Source of the DNA: Undaria pinnatifida
Taxonomy: Eukaryota; Sar; Phaeophyceae; Laminariales; Alariaceae
Direction of reading: 5' to 3'
NCBI GenBank assembly: GCA_012845835.1
Contig: JABAKD010000007.1
Coordinates: 8,600,723 to 8,664,722, forward strand
DNA length: 64,000 nucleotides
The notes beneath the pieces are model-generated. The model was not told the DNA's origin and searched no databases. It worked only from the letters and a program-made list of their open reading frames with translations. Below are positions 36,629 through 47,784 of the stretch, piece after piece (position 1 is the stretch's first letter; each line of letters begins with the position of its first letter). The translations under genes were made by a program, and so were the position numbers.

Positions 36629-37990
36629 GAGAAAAAAAAATACACTCCAGCTGTGAGATCGAATATTTTGTCGGAACTCATCTTTGCGAGCTGCGTGTGA
36701 TACTCCAATCGCGCTTATTGCTGGTTGTGTGTCCTCACGAAATACATTGGTCGGCGACTCCCCTTGCAACTGCAGCGAAGGTGTCAGGGTCGACAAGGTG
36801 ATGTTAGTTTTCTGTACGCGGACACTATGAAACACGTTTCTGAGGGGGACATAATCTGACAGCAGCAGAAGAAAATGAATCAGTTCATCAAGTGAATCCT
36901 GTAAGTCGAATAACCGGTGAGGGGAGGGCGGAGTTTTTAGGCACGTGGTGCCCTTGTTTTTGATCAAAATCGAGCGGGGGTGGGGGAGGGGGCTGGTGAG
37001 GCAGCTAATTTTGTGCGTGGAAACTATTAATTCTTCAAGGGCAAAATCTGACGGTTTTAGAAAGAATGCACCACATTTTCATGAGGGGGGGGGGCGAGAC
37101 GGGCGGCGCAGCTCAATCTGTGCGTGGAAACCATGCCTAATTTTATGGTATAAATGTGACAATGTGGAAAAGAATGCAGCAGTTTATCATGTATATGTCT
37201 ATGCTGTAAGTCGTCGAACCAGTGAGTGTAGGGCGGAGTGTTCGAGGCAGTGGGAGTGGGGTGGGAGGTGGGGCGGTGGGGAGCGGGGAAGGGGGAGGGA
37301 GGTGGGAGGGGGTGGGGGGGCGAAAGCGCTTTATAAGTCGCATTGATCTAGGGGTTTGCTGTACGCGTGGTGCTAGGTTTAGGCAATGGTGCGGATGAGG
37401 GGGAAGAAGGGGGCGTAGGAGGCGGGGGGGGGGCGAATTGCAGCTGCGGCATGGATGGCTCTAGAAAGATAATGAGGTGATATCCAATGCGTTGAAGTGT
37501 TTATTACTCTGGCGGATTACGATATTAGATGGGGCGTTTGACAATAAGAGGGATTATATAGAAAGGGCTTGCAGGAAGGGTTTTCAAGAGGTTTAGGTCA
37601 CATATAAAACATTAAAATGTAGTCAGATCAAAGATTTGGTCGAATATCAACTTTGCAAGATTGTGTGCGCTACTCCGATCGCGCGTAATAATATCATATG
37701 AAGGGGCTTGTTATACGTGTGGTGCTAAGTCTAGGCGATGGTACGGGTTGTGGGGAAGGAGGGGCCGTTGGAGGGGGGGGGGAAGCTACGTCATGGATAA
37801 CTACAATGATAATGACGTGATATCAATTGCGTAGAAGTGTTTAATACTCTGGCCGATTTCTATTGTAAGTGGGGCGTTTGAACAACGCGTTAAATCTTCA
37901 TAATCTGTTATTGCGCATGGATCGAAATACATATTATTTTTATCGACAGGTAGGTACAATCTTGTAGTTACGGATATTTTATAACATCGC
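36629..37990 (+). repeat. G-family modular repeat, copy D (near full length, 1.36 kb)
   Basis: Starts TACACTCCAGCTGTGAGATCG. It has three GTGCGTGGAAAC-type modules and two GTGGTGCTAGGT / GTGTTTATTACTCTGGC modules, and it reaches the far end AACAACGCGTTAAA ... CATGGATCGAAA ... CATCGCT shared with copy F. It therefore helps define both ends of the family. Confidence 0.85.
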
Positions 37991-39351
37991 TTCTGACATT
38001 TTGGCGGAGGTGCGCGGCAATGAACACGGAACTTCCACGGATCACCCCCCCTCCTCCCCTCAACTCGGTATACCCAAAATGAAAATAATGGAGTGTGCGT
38101 CATGATTTGTTTCTTTGGTGCTCCCTGGTTTCATATGGTATTTGTGATCAAGTAGCCTGGAAGCACGCCTCGACCATGAGCAACTGCCCCTGAGTATTTC
38201 CCTTTGTTCTCCGTTCTTCTTTTCCCGAAACTTTCATAAAACCGGTAGTCGAGAAATATATCATTTCGCGATTTTATGTGTTTCTGCCGAACGAAGAACC
38301 AGGGCGCACGTTAATTAACCTACATGCGTTACTACATTGACATATTTTGGTCTTTTATAATTGTGAGGCACGAGATTGTGCCAATCGTCAATTTACCAGG
38401 TACCAGGCACACATTATCATTCATACACTGCTAAGAGGTTAAGAGGCCTAAACCAGCATGCCCCGCCACGTGAGGAGTAAGCCCAGGTATGTATATTCGG
38501 GACGCCAACGGCCCGAAAACATCTCGTAGGCATGGCGTCACACGCTAAATCCTCAAGCTTCTATCTCTTTGCGTGACGACTCTCCTCAGGCTATTGGGTC
38601 GAGTCTCAGTGCTCAGATCGACGTGGACGAAAACGACGAGCTTTGACGAGACGCAGCTATTGTCGATGGTGCTGCGGACGGTGCATATGGCTGGGGCCTT
38701 ACAAGGATCCCGTGCACATCATGAGCAGCAGGTCCTCTAGTGATGCCCATGGTGGTTCGTTCGGTGATGATGAAAGCCACCCTAAACACTGCGCCTTTAC
38801 GACATTCTGTCGAACCTGCGCTGCGTATCTACCTCAGCAAGGCATCGGCGGAGTCGTCGCATGATATAGCTTGCACTTTGTATGTAAACGGTTTTGGCTG
38901 GTTGAGCTCCTCAAATGAAGAACTTACGCTGCGTATGTTGAAAAACAAAATTCAACATGAAATGTCATAAAAATGAAAAAAAGATCGGAGGCTGAATAAA
39001 AACTAAGTCTATCGTTTCCCAAGCTTCATTTGAAGCCCCAAGAAATGATTATGGCTTCAAAACAAGAAAAAAAATAAAAAAAAAATAACGTTTCACCTCA
39101 GGTTCATTCTTTAGACAATATATTTTCGTCAGTTGAGGGTTTTTCTTTAATGCGGAAGGAAACTAGCCCGGCCTAATCTAGGCCTGTCGTTGTTCCTATC
39201 GATCCCCCCCCCCGCCCCTGAACTGTGCATCGGGGAAGACTTTAATATTAATAGGCGATGAGGAGGCGAAGAAGAGTCGTGATATATATAATTCCTCTTC
39301 AAACTCGGCCACAAAGCAGCTGTTGTAGAGGTAGTTTCGATTTTCGACGAG
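37991..39351. other. No recognised gene; a weak exon candidate
   Basis: A plus-strand frame ending at 38970 contains S-V-E-P-A-L-R-I-Y-L-S-K-A-S-A-E and reads protein-like, but has no family or splice support. Confidence 0.3.
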
Positions 39352-39572
39352 CATTACAATAGAGGTAGAACCTTTCGTTAAAGATTGCTTCTGGATGACA
39401 GCTACCCTTAATACGAACTCAAGTATTGTTTGTGCCTGATTTTCGTCGTGCACCTAGGATATGGGGGTGTTTATCTGGTAGCATTTGGTTTTGGCCAAAT
39501 CAGTATTTTTGGGGGGGATATAAGCTCCGGACTTCAGGAACCTCAGGAAAGAAGTGGTGCATCCCTGCCGTG
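39352..39572 (+). repeat. Old dispersed repeat (GAGGTAGC family), copy 3
   Basis: AATAGAGGTAGAAC, then CCAAATCAGTATTTTTGGG, AAGCTCCGGACTTCAGG, AACCTCAGGAAAGAAG and GTGGTGCATCC. A lone GATAGAGGTAGCACG near 29353 may be a further fragment. Confidence 0.55.
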
Positions 39573-39678
39573 GCACGCTTCTGTCGGAACACCCCGTAAG
39601 GTCAGGACATCTGCGTGCCTGGGAGTCGAGGGATATGTATCTATTGTGAGTTTCACGGACCATGCCAATTGTTGATAT

Positions 39679-41205
39679 CAGGGCCTGTCATCGACCGATA
39701 GTGCGGACCGGGATGGACAGGGCCGAGCCGAGCCGGGCACGGCCGGGCTGGGCCCAACGTTTTGAAAATGTGACGGGGAGGGACGGGCGGGGTCTAGAGT
39801 TTTGAAAATGCAACGGGATGGGCGCGCCGAGATATTTGACAATGTGATGTGCCGGGGGGGGACGAACCGGCGAATTTTTATGTTTTGAAGGGCCGAGCCC
39901 GGTCGCGCTAACTGACACGAGCTTTGACTCGCCAGGCCGGGCCGCGGCCCATGAAACGTGAGCCATGTACCGGCCGCTCTGCCCATCCCATGAGTTGTTC
40001 CACGCGATACTTCTGGCCGGGCAGAGCCACGGCCTATGATGATTGTTTTACTTATGCCACGACGATGACGGCGTCCAATGGAGACGCCCCACACTTTTCG
40101 CGGGCCAGCCCGGGCGGCGACCAATGATATGTGGGGTATCGAAAAGCTTTGCGATTCATTTTGGTGTTGCTGCGTTTAGTATTTGGCCTAGCGGGGGGTC
40201 GAGCAGCAAACAGCGAGCTGCACAGTCTAACAGGCTGTCCGACGAAGCATGGGGCAGCACCAGAGCGTGCCGAGGACCTGCTGGTCGGAGGCGCTATCGG
40301 ACATACCAGAACGTACTCTATGTATGTCAGTGGTTGAATTCAAAATCAACCTCGAGGTGGCCACATAGCTCCTTGTGCGAATTCGCGTCCCAGGTCCCAG
40401 CTTTTTCACGGTGTGAGCAACACGTAGGTCGCGAAATCTACCAGCCTGCTTACCATCGGCCTAGTCTATGCCGACAATGGCAGAAAAACAAACCACGGAG
40501 CAGCAACAAGCAGCAGCAGTGCATGGTGACTGAGTATCGTTCGTGCAAGTTCGATGGACCCTGTGCGTCTTTGCCGCATCAGCCGTCCTTCTCTGCGGTT
40601 GCATCCAGCAACGCGCCCTCTCCCAGATCTTCTCACCTTGATCGATGTTCCACGCCAGCATGGATTCGAACCTGCTTGAAGAGGACTCACATCGATGTGG
40701 TGGTCTGCTGATACATGCTTGTCTCGCTGCCGTTGTTGTGGCTGTGGCTAGCCATTGATATTGGTCGTGCTGGCATTTCAAATTCACGGGCCTTCTAATA
40801 GAGGGCCGGTGATCCATGAGCCTCGCTGCGATTGCCATGGCCCCGGTCGGGGACGGCCAGAAAACTCGAGAAGTTCATCGGCCGGGCGGGGACCGATCGG
40901 GCTGCAACTGGCCCGAAAAACCGATAATGTTATGGGGCGGGCAGGCCTTGAACGACACATTGAAAATAAATATATGGGCCGGGCCGAGCCTGGCCGGAAA
41001 ATTTGAAATACGATTGTCCGGGCAGGACTCGGTATTTCGTTGAAATGCACATCGGGCCGGGCCGGTCCGCGGACAATCTTCGAAAAATATGATGGATCGG
41101 CGGGCCCCTGGCCCAGGATATAGTAGATAGTAGGCCGGTCGGAGCCGCCGACCCGAACGGGCCCAACCCCGATCCAGTTAACGGCCGTCGGCATATGGCC
41201 TATAT
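39679..41205. mobile_element. Possible DNA transposon with GC-rich end arrays
   Basis: Two arrays of GGGCCGGGC-type units separated by A/T-rich spacers such as TTTTGAAAATGTGACGGGG lie at about 39700-39965 and 40835-41150, in the same orientation, around a 0.8 kb middle. This parallels the 52.4 kb element. The edges CAGGGCCTGTCATCGACCG (39679) and the reverse complement of GTCGGCATATGGCCTA (about 41188) are only weakly alike, and no target duplication was found. The middle has a frame at 40043-40711 with no recognised family. Confidence 0.35.
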
Positions 41206-41473
41206 TTTGGCTAATGCAGCCTGCGGGTGTATGCGATGCGTCGACTCGTTTCGATAACTAATCCCAAGAAAAAAAAATCGGAGCTTTCAGCCCACGACAG
41301 GCCTTTTCCCCGGAGACAAAAGGTCACCACCGCTGACCAAAAGGTCATCTGCATCTGGAGAAAGCCACATAAACTTACATGGCGTCGTTCAAAGGTTCAA
41401 AGCTGATCTACGCCCTGAGCGGCGAGATTGTCTGCGATTGTCATGCGGTCTTCCCTGGAAAATATCATAGTTA

Positions 41474-41845
41474 TTGACTGTGGATACGAAATGCTCGACA
41501 ATGGACATTTACCACCACGAAGATCGTTTGAGAGCATTCCTGCCCCTTGGCGGGCACCTTCGAACACACCTAATTATCAGTCAAATGACAAGTGTTTCGT
41601 CGCCATATCGGCAGTGCGGGGCTAAAAGGGTTATAAAAGGGTTAAAACGTAATCCCGACCTTGAACACCTAGACTATGGTGGTGATGAAGTGTTACTGGG
41701 CAAAGCTAGGCCTTCAGTCAGAAATGTTTCGCCACTCTTAGCAAGCCGTCTCAAGAATGATCTTGATGTATGTGTAGGCACTCCTGAAAAACAAATTCGA
41801 ACGTGTAGGCTGTCATCACGATTCAAGGTGTCATTATGTAGATAA
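41474..41845 (+). CDS. Unrecognised ORF downstream of EsV-1-7 gene B (123 aa)
   Basis: ATG-started frame, basic and soluble, for example K-R-V-I-K-G-L-K-R-N-P-D-L-E-H-L-D-Y-G-G and S-R-L-K-N-D-L-D-V. Convergent with gene B. No domain recognised; a short single frame in an otherwise gene-poor stretch, so confidence is low. Confidence 0.2.
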   Translation: MTVDTKCSTMDIYHHEDRLRAFLPLGGHLRTHLIISQMTSVSSPYRQCGAKRVIKGLKRNPDLEHLDYGGDEVLLGKARPSVRNVSPLLASRLKNDLDVCVGTPEKQIRTCRLSSRFKVSLCR

Positions 41846-42379
41846 TTTTGGAATTGAAATAGGATCTTCGTTACGCGGTCCGTACACTGCTTCGATCAGT
41901 ATTTACTTCCACGCAAAATATGCAACAGCCACGACTATGGACTCCATTGCACCAGTACACTGGGCGCGTCTGTCTCCAATACAGGGTTTTCACACTTTCA
42001 GCAAGTGATATAAAATATCTCGGACATTTTCCGGCGTTGGTGTCCGAGCTCAGCGAGCAGGACCACAAGTTTCCCATGTGGCGGCAGGTGAAACAGCCGC
42101 GACCGCGCGGCCGTCGAGGACTTGGGTCAGAAATCATTTATCAGACGCGGTACAAAATACGAAACGTTTACAAAAAAGCTTTTTGAACGGATTTTACAGA
42201 AAAAAGGTAGTCGTCCAAGGAAAAAACAAAAAAAAGATTAAATCTCCAACGGGATTTAGTGTACCCCGTGCGGAAAGAGCAACGCGCGAGCACAAAATAT
42301 GGCATGTCTTTGATGTTCATGCCTCGAACGATCTTGGGAGATGTAGAAATAAAACGTTTGCGCCAGTAACCCACAACTA

Positions 42380-43954
42380 CTACAACTCAACTTCAATGTC
42401 GGACGACGGCTCGGCTACGTCCGTAGGTAATGACCAACGCACACTACTTTGCCTGTGCCTAGGTCGTACTGTGAGGATCAAGCCCGCAGTGAGGGGGCCG
42501 TGACGACGGCAGTGGGAAGGCTGCTCTCCGCTAAGTCCCCACGTCGATCTCATCGAGCAACCCGTTACTCTGCACGGTGCCTTTAGATTGAACATCGGGC
42601 TGCCCATGACGTTGATGTTATGCATTGCACACGCGGTGGCTAATCCGCCCTCCAGTATACCCCAGGACGCTTGCCGCATGCAGGAGTCATGCGAGCAACG
42701 CTTAGCACAGACGTTGACCATCCCGTCTTTTGCGTGTTTTTTGCAATACACCGCCGACTTGCCCTCTGTATTGAAGCACGGTATGGTTGTGCAGGAGTCG
42801 TGCAAGCAACGCTTGCTGCAGACGTCAACCATGTCGGCCCCGGCGTGTTCCTTGCAATAAGCCGGCCTCTCACTGCCCACGACATTGAACGAGGGCCCCT
42901 TTAAGCAAGTGGCAAACAAACAACGCTTCTTATGGACGTCGACCATGCCGTTCTGTGCATGTCGGCTGCAGTACTCCGCCCTCTTGCTGCCGTCGACACC
43001 AAATGAGGGCGTCTTCATGCAGCCTTCATGCAAACATCTCGGTTCCCCTAACACGATCATGCCGTCGCTAGCGTGTTCGCTGCAGTACGCCGCATGTTTG
43101 CTGCCGGCGACATTGAGGAAAGGTACTCTTTCGCAGCCATCATGTGCGCAATTGCGCCAAACGTTGATCATGCCGTCCTCCGCATGTTGTTTGCAATACT
43201 TAGCAACCATGTGACCCCTGAAGTTAAAGCACGGTGAAGTTGTGCAGCCATCGTGTGAGCACTGCTTTTTGCGGACGTTGACCATGCCGTCCAGGGCATG
43301 TCGCTTGCATGTCGACGCCGTCGTGCTGCCCTCGAAGTTAAAGTAGGGAGAGATAGTGCAGCCGTCGTGTGAGCAAACCTTTCTGCCTACCTCAATCATG
43401 CCGTCTTCGGCATGTTCCTTGCAGTATGCCCGCTTCTTACTTCCCTTCACATTGAAGGAAGGTGACTTCGTGCACATGTCTCGTGCACAACGCACGTTGC
43501 GAACGTCAACCATGCCCTCCGTAGAATGCTGCTTGCAGTAAGCAGCCGTGTCGATGCCCTTCACATTAAACGAAGGTATCTTCGAGCACGACGGATGTGA
43601 GCAACGCTTTCTGCTGACGATGACCATGCCGTCTAAACAATGCTGTCTGCAGTACATAGCCCTCTTACTGCCTTCGACATTAAACAATGCCCGCCTGGAG
43701 CAGGTCGCATTCTTGCAACGGGCATTAACCACATTGACCATGCCGTCCTGAGCATGTTCCTTGCAGTACGCCGCCTTTTCGCTACCTTCGACATTACAAG
43801 AAGCAGTTTTTCGGCAGCTGCCGTAAGAGCAGCGATTCCTGTTGACGTCGATCATGCCCTCCTTAGCGTGCTTCTTGCAGTAGACACACCGTTTGCTGCC
43901 TTGAAAATTAAAAGACGCCCGAGTTCTGCAGAGAGGGTGTGAACAACGCGCCAT
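42380..43954 (-). CDS. EsV-1-7 repeat protein B (524 aa, 13 repeats)
   Basis: Thirteen Cys/His repeats of the EsV-1-7 type fill residues 4 to about 485, with first cysteines near 4, 42, 80, 118, 156, 194, 232, 269, 307, 345, 383, 420 and 461. Two repeats are one residue short (the spacer after repeat 7 and the x15 in repeat 11). Repeats 12 and 13 are the same divergent W-G pair that ends protein A, including a shared G-S-P and a shared H-G-P-L-T near the end, so the two proteins are paralogues with the same architecture. The tail is acidic (ends D-I-E-V-E-L). The start at 43954 is well placed: an in-frame TAG lies four codons upstream, although a TAG/GC acceptor-like site there means a 5' exon cannot be excluded. 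A run of 45 C in the sense strand ends 55 bases before the ATG. Molecular function is unknown; metal binding is inferred. Confidence 0.9.
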   Translation of the reverse strand: MARCSHPLCRTRASFNFQGSKRCVYCKKHAKEGMIDVNRNRCSYGSCRKTASCNVEGSEKAAYCKEHAQDGMVNVVNARCKNATCSRRALFNVEGSKRAMYCRQHCLDGMVIVSRKRCSHPSCSKIPSFNVKGIDTAAYCKQHSTEGMVDVRNVRCARDMCTKSPSFNVKGSKKRAYCKEHAEDGMIEVGRKVCSHDGCTISPYFNFEGSTTASTCKRHALDGMVNVRKKQCSHDGCTTSPCFNFRGHMVAKYCKQHAEDGMINVWRNCAHDGCERVPFLNVAGSKHAAYCSEHASDGMIVLGEPRCLHEGCMKTPSFGVDGSKRAEYCSRHAQNGMVDVHKKRCLFATCLKGPSFNVVGSERPAYCKEHAGADMVDVCSKRCLHDSCTTIPCFNTEGKSAVYCKKHAKDGMVNVCAKRCSHDSCMRQASWGILEGGLATACAMHNINVMGSPMFNLKAPCRVTGCSMRSTWGLSGEQPSHCRRHGPLTAGLILTVRPRHRQSSVRWSLPTDVAEPSSDIEVEL

Positions 43955-44005
43955 TCTGCCCGCCTATAAGGAAAAGAGCAGCCCGGACACGACGGAAAAA
44001 TTCAA

Positions 44006-44008
<3 letters not shown>

Positions 44009-44053
<45 letters not shown>
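44009..44053 (+). repeat. 45-base G homopolymer upstream of EsV-1-7 gene B
   Basis: Forty-five consecutive G (C in the sense strand of gene B), ending 55 bases before the chosen ATG. Between it and the ATG is a pyrimidine-rich CTGCTCTTTTCCTTATAG. The true length may differ because such runs are hard to sequence. Confidence 0.95.
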
Positions 44054-44059
<6 letters not shown>

Positions 44060-47000
44060 ACCGAACAAATAATCACCGCCTGCACAGACGTCCATGTAAG
44101 GTGCGGCAAAAGTTGGAATTTGGCGAGGTAACTCGAAAAATGAGACGATTTATGCCATACATGTTTTTAAGCTACTGTAGAGCTTGCGTCTTGTGGCAAG
44201 TTCCCAAAAAGTCCTCGACTTTCCAGGGTTCAGCGTTAGCATCTCACGGCATCTGGGGACACAAATTGTCGGTTTACTTGCGTCCCGACGACTGAAGGGT
44301 TCGGAGAGAACACAGCAAACATCCTAAACGATGGCATGGTATGGTAGTTAAAATATATCCTAACGTCGCACAAGGACCGATCCTGTTACACGAAAAGGGG
44401 GGGGAGGAGCGGCTCTGAACATAATGTATCTGCTGGCGTCACATGGCGGTAAAACGAAAGTGGAGCATTCCAGAAGCCGGCTAATCAAAGATGCAAGGTA
44501 TTGGACCGACTCCAAAACGTACGTTCCCGGGAGGGGGAAAAACCGTACAATGAGAATGCCCATGATTCGACACACGGAACCGGGCGTCCACCGCGATCAT
44601 AGTCTCAACATCAGGATTTCGAATCGAATACCGAGTGACGGCCTTGGTATATTTCTCATTCGTCGTTTGATACAGAAAACTGAGACTTTGAAGACGGCTT
44701 ACGGGTTGACCAAAGGAAACCGAAACCAACCGGTCGGTTCAAGAAGGTTGATTTTCTCCCGCTGTTGGCTACAGCACTGATGCCTGCAAATCTGTATGAA
44801 GAGCTCGCTATATATGAGTAAACCAGTACAAAGCCCAGCAGAAACGTGCATCACAGCAAAGAAGGAAGCAGTGGCGAACGGGACACAGGGCACAGGGCGC
44901 TGTGAAGTGCAACATTAGGAGGTATAGCGCAGTGCTGACCCCAACGCGCGTGAACGGAATCTGGTGGTGGAGGTGGAGAATCCAGTCCCAAATTACGAGG
45001 TACAGGTTGCCAGCAAGCCCCTAGCTGATCATCATGCATCGCCAAATGCACCCGCAGGCATATTAGCAGGGCTCCATAGGTACGGCAACCCGTCGACAGT
45101 GCCCACTCAATCTAGACCTTCAACTCTGCACTTCACAGCATACAGCCCCCACGCCGACCTGCTGTTGCCAGTTCCTGGTGGTGTCAGCAGTACGCTACAA
45201 TCTTGCTACAATCAATAGAGTTGTGAGTGTGGTGAGAATGACATCAACGAGAAACTGGCCGAAAACCCCACGGAGAAATGTCCGGTTATGATTTGAATTA
45301 TTAGTGTAAAACAAAGTACACAACAACAAAATCGGACAGGAATACCAGGAAAAGCGTAACATATGATCGAGTTAATTTCATGTTTCGTTGGCAACACGTA
45401 TTAGACCCGTAACCGTATAGACGCAAACAAAATCAGACTAGTTTTGCAAGTCGGGGCACAGGGGAACCGAGCGTATCCGAACACAGCTCCTACACTCTTG
45501 GCATCCGATCGATTGTATAAGGTGATGATTCTACACTACTGCGGATCTCGGGCGATATATGGTTGACAAGACGCAGTTCTGCTGAGGCTTGCGACGAACG
45601 TACCATTTTCTGCCGGAACCCCACAAGCTGGAAAAAATGTCCATCACCTCCGACAAGCTGGAAAAAATGTCCATCACCTCCTTGTTATGCCATGAAACTT
45701 GTGCCGATTTCTAATTTCTCCAACGTGAGCGAATGATATCTGTGTCGAAAATCATACCCTTAGAGCAGGCAACTGGGCAGAGCCCGGGATATTGCCATGG
45801 TGTTCTCGTATTACGATAATCATAAACACTCTTCGAGTTAACACCCCGTTTCTGGCTAAAGCAAAAGAAAAATAATAAGGATGAGTATGCATTCACAACC
45901 GATAAAATTCAATGAGCACGATACCCTGTGTACCTACAATAGGTTGCCAAACGTTGCTAAATAAGGGCTAAGGTTACAATTGGAAAACAAAGATTCTGAG
46001 CAATCAATGGGCCGGGCACAATGCTGAGAGCCCCCTTAAAACCGCTCAGCCTGCGAGAAAATCAAACGTGTCGATATAGAGGCGACCATCCAAGGCCTAT
46101 GTCTGCTGCTAGTTCACAACACGTGGTATAATTGGAGCGATATGATTATTTCAATTTTAATGTCGAGGCTATGTCTTAAGGGCCAAATAAACCCGATCGG
46201 TAAGTGGAAAGGCGTGCCAATCGATTCTTGTAGGTCTAATGGGCACTATAGAAACCGTTAACGTGCTACACATCGGGCTCACAAAACAGAGAAAAACTAG
46301 ATTGCGACCATTTAGGGTGGCTGTGCCTGAAGCCTTTAATAGTTGAGTGTCAAGCTGTTTACAGGATTCTCACGACGACAGAATATGCACCAAGCGATAT
46401 CTAGTGCGAGTCAATTCCGCGTGGGATCAGGTCGGATTGTGACCAGGGCCTCAATCGAAGTCAGGTCCACCCAAATGCAGATATAAGCAGAAAGAACGCT
46501 TCAAGCGACTTACGCTGGAAGCGGAGAAGTGTCACTATCTAGCATAGATGTACTAACGATGCTCAACGCTATGCACCGCGGGCGATCCTGCCTGAGACGA
46601 CTTTGGTCGCCTTTCGTGCGACTGCTCGTGACTAGGTCCACCTATTGGTGCGCTTCTCCAACGTCATGCTCCCCGATCGCGACCGTGACGGAGGGAGCGC
46701 CATAGACGCTCCTGCCGGTTCGCTGCAGCGGATTCTGTGTTATCATTCTTCAAAGTTGGGCGAACTGCGCATGTTCGATACCAACGGTATTGTCTTGTCA
46801 ATACTGTTGTTATCGTACCAAAACAAAAACCCACGGGGTCACGTGCGATATGTTCGATTCTCACCACCGAGAGTGTGGTTGTGCCACTCAACCCATGTCC
46901 ATCATTCTCCTGACTGTACCCCGCGAAAGACGACAGCTACCTACTGCCGGATAAATGTTCAATGTCTCAGCGACCAACATCTCTGGCAGGCTAGAGCGCA

Positions 47001-47514
47001 CAAGCATAAGATGGGTGGGTTTTACGCCGCGACTTGTGACACCAGTTCTTCTGCTGCTTGCTTGTGTCTTCTGTACCCACGGCATACGCTGGTCATTTCG
47101 TGACTACAAGTACATTAGAGATCAGAGACGTCCTATTCACCCTGATAGCGGAGGACACGCATTTGGGAAACAGAAGACTAACCGGTGGTCATGCAGTACA
47201 TCCCATTAGTAATTGTATTTTAAAAACAAGTAAACAGCTCCTGGACAAGCCATGGTCACAGGTGTCGTCCGTTCTCCCCCCAGGTTCTTGCCTTCAATTT
47301 TTATCGGGAATAAGGTTCGGCAGTCCCACTCCCCGTCGATTTTTCTTCGAGTTTTACTAACTCACGTCTCGCGCATTCCGCAAGTCAATTTGCGCAAAAG
47401 AAAAAGTCCCCACAAACTAATACAAATATGCCTTCGGGGGGGCTAGAACTCACAAAACTGACCTATACCAGGATCGAGGATAACACGATACGTCACTAGG
47501 GCGAAGCGTCTATA
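44054..47514. other. No recognised gene
   Basis: Upstream of gene B. Frames at 44424-44780, 46645-47103 and 47058-47360 (+) have no motif. Apart from the 30-bp duplication, no repeat was seen. Confidence 0.4.
45623..45681 (+). repeat. Perfect 30-bp tandem duplication
   Basis: ACAAGCTGGAAAAAATGTCC then ATCACCTCCG, repeated once immediately (second copy from 45653). Confidence 0.9.
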
Positions 47515-47784
47515 TTATAAAAAATTTAAATACACTCCAGCTGTGAGATCGAATATTTTGTCGAAACTTATCTTTGCAAGCTGTGTGTGATACTCCGATC
47601 GTGCGTATTACGGGTTGTGTGTCCTCATTGAGGATATAGGTCAGCGAATCCCCTTACAACTACAGTGTAGCTATCAGGGTCAACAGAGTGGTGTTAGTAA
47701 GTCTGTGCGCGGAAACTATAAAACCCGTTTCTGAGGGGGACAAAATCTGACAGCTGTTGAAGGAAATGCATCCGTTGTTGATTA
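47515..47784 (+). repeat. G-family terminal module, copy E
   Basis: About 270 bases of terminal module from TACACTCCAGCTGTGAGATCG to GGAAATGCATCCGTTG, followed at once by copy F. The junction gives two terminal modules in tandem. The copy at the right window edge ends its visible part with a similar GGAAATG-ATCCGTT. Confidence 0.85.
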
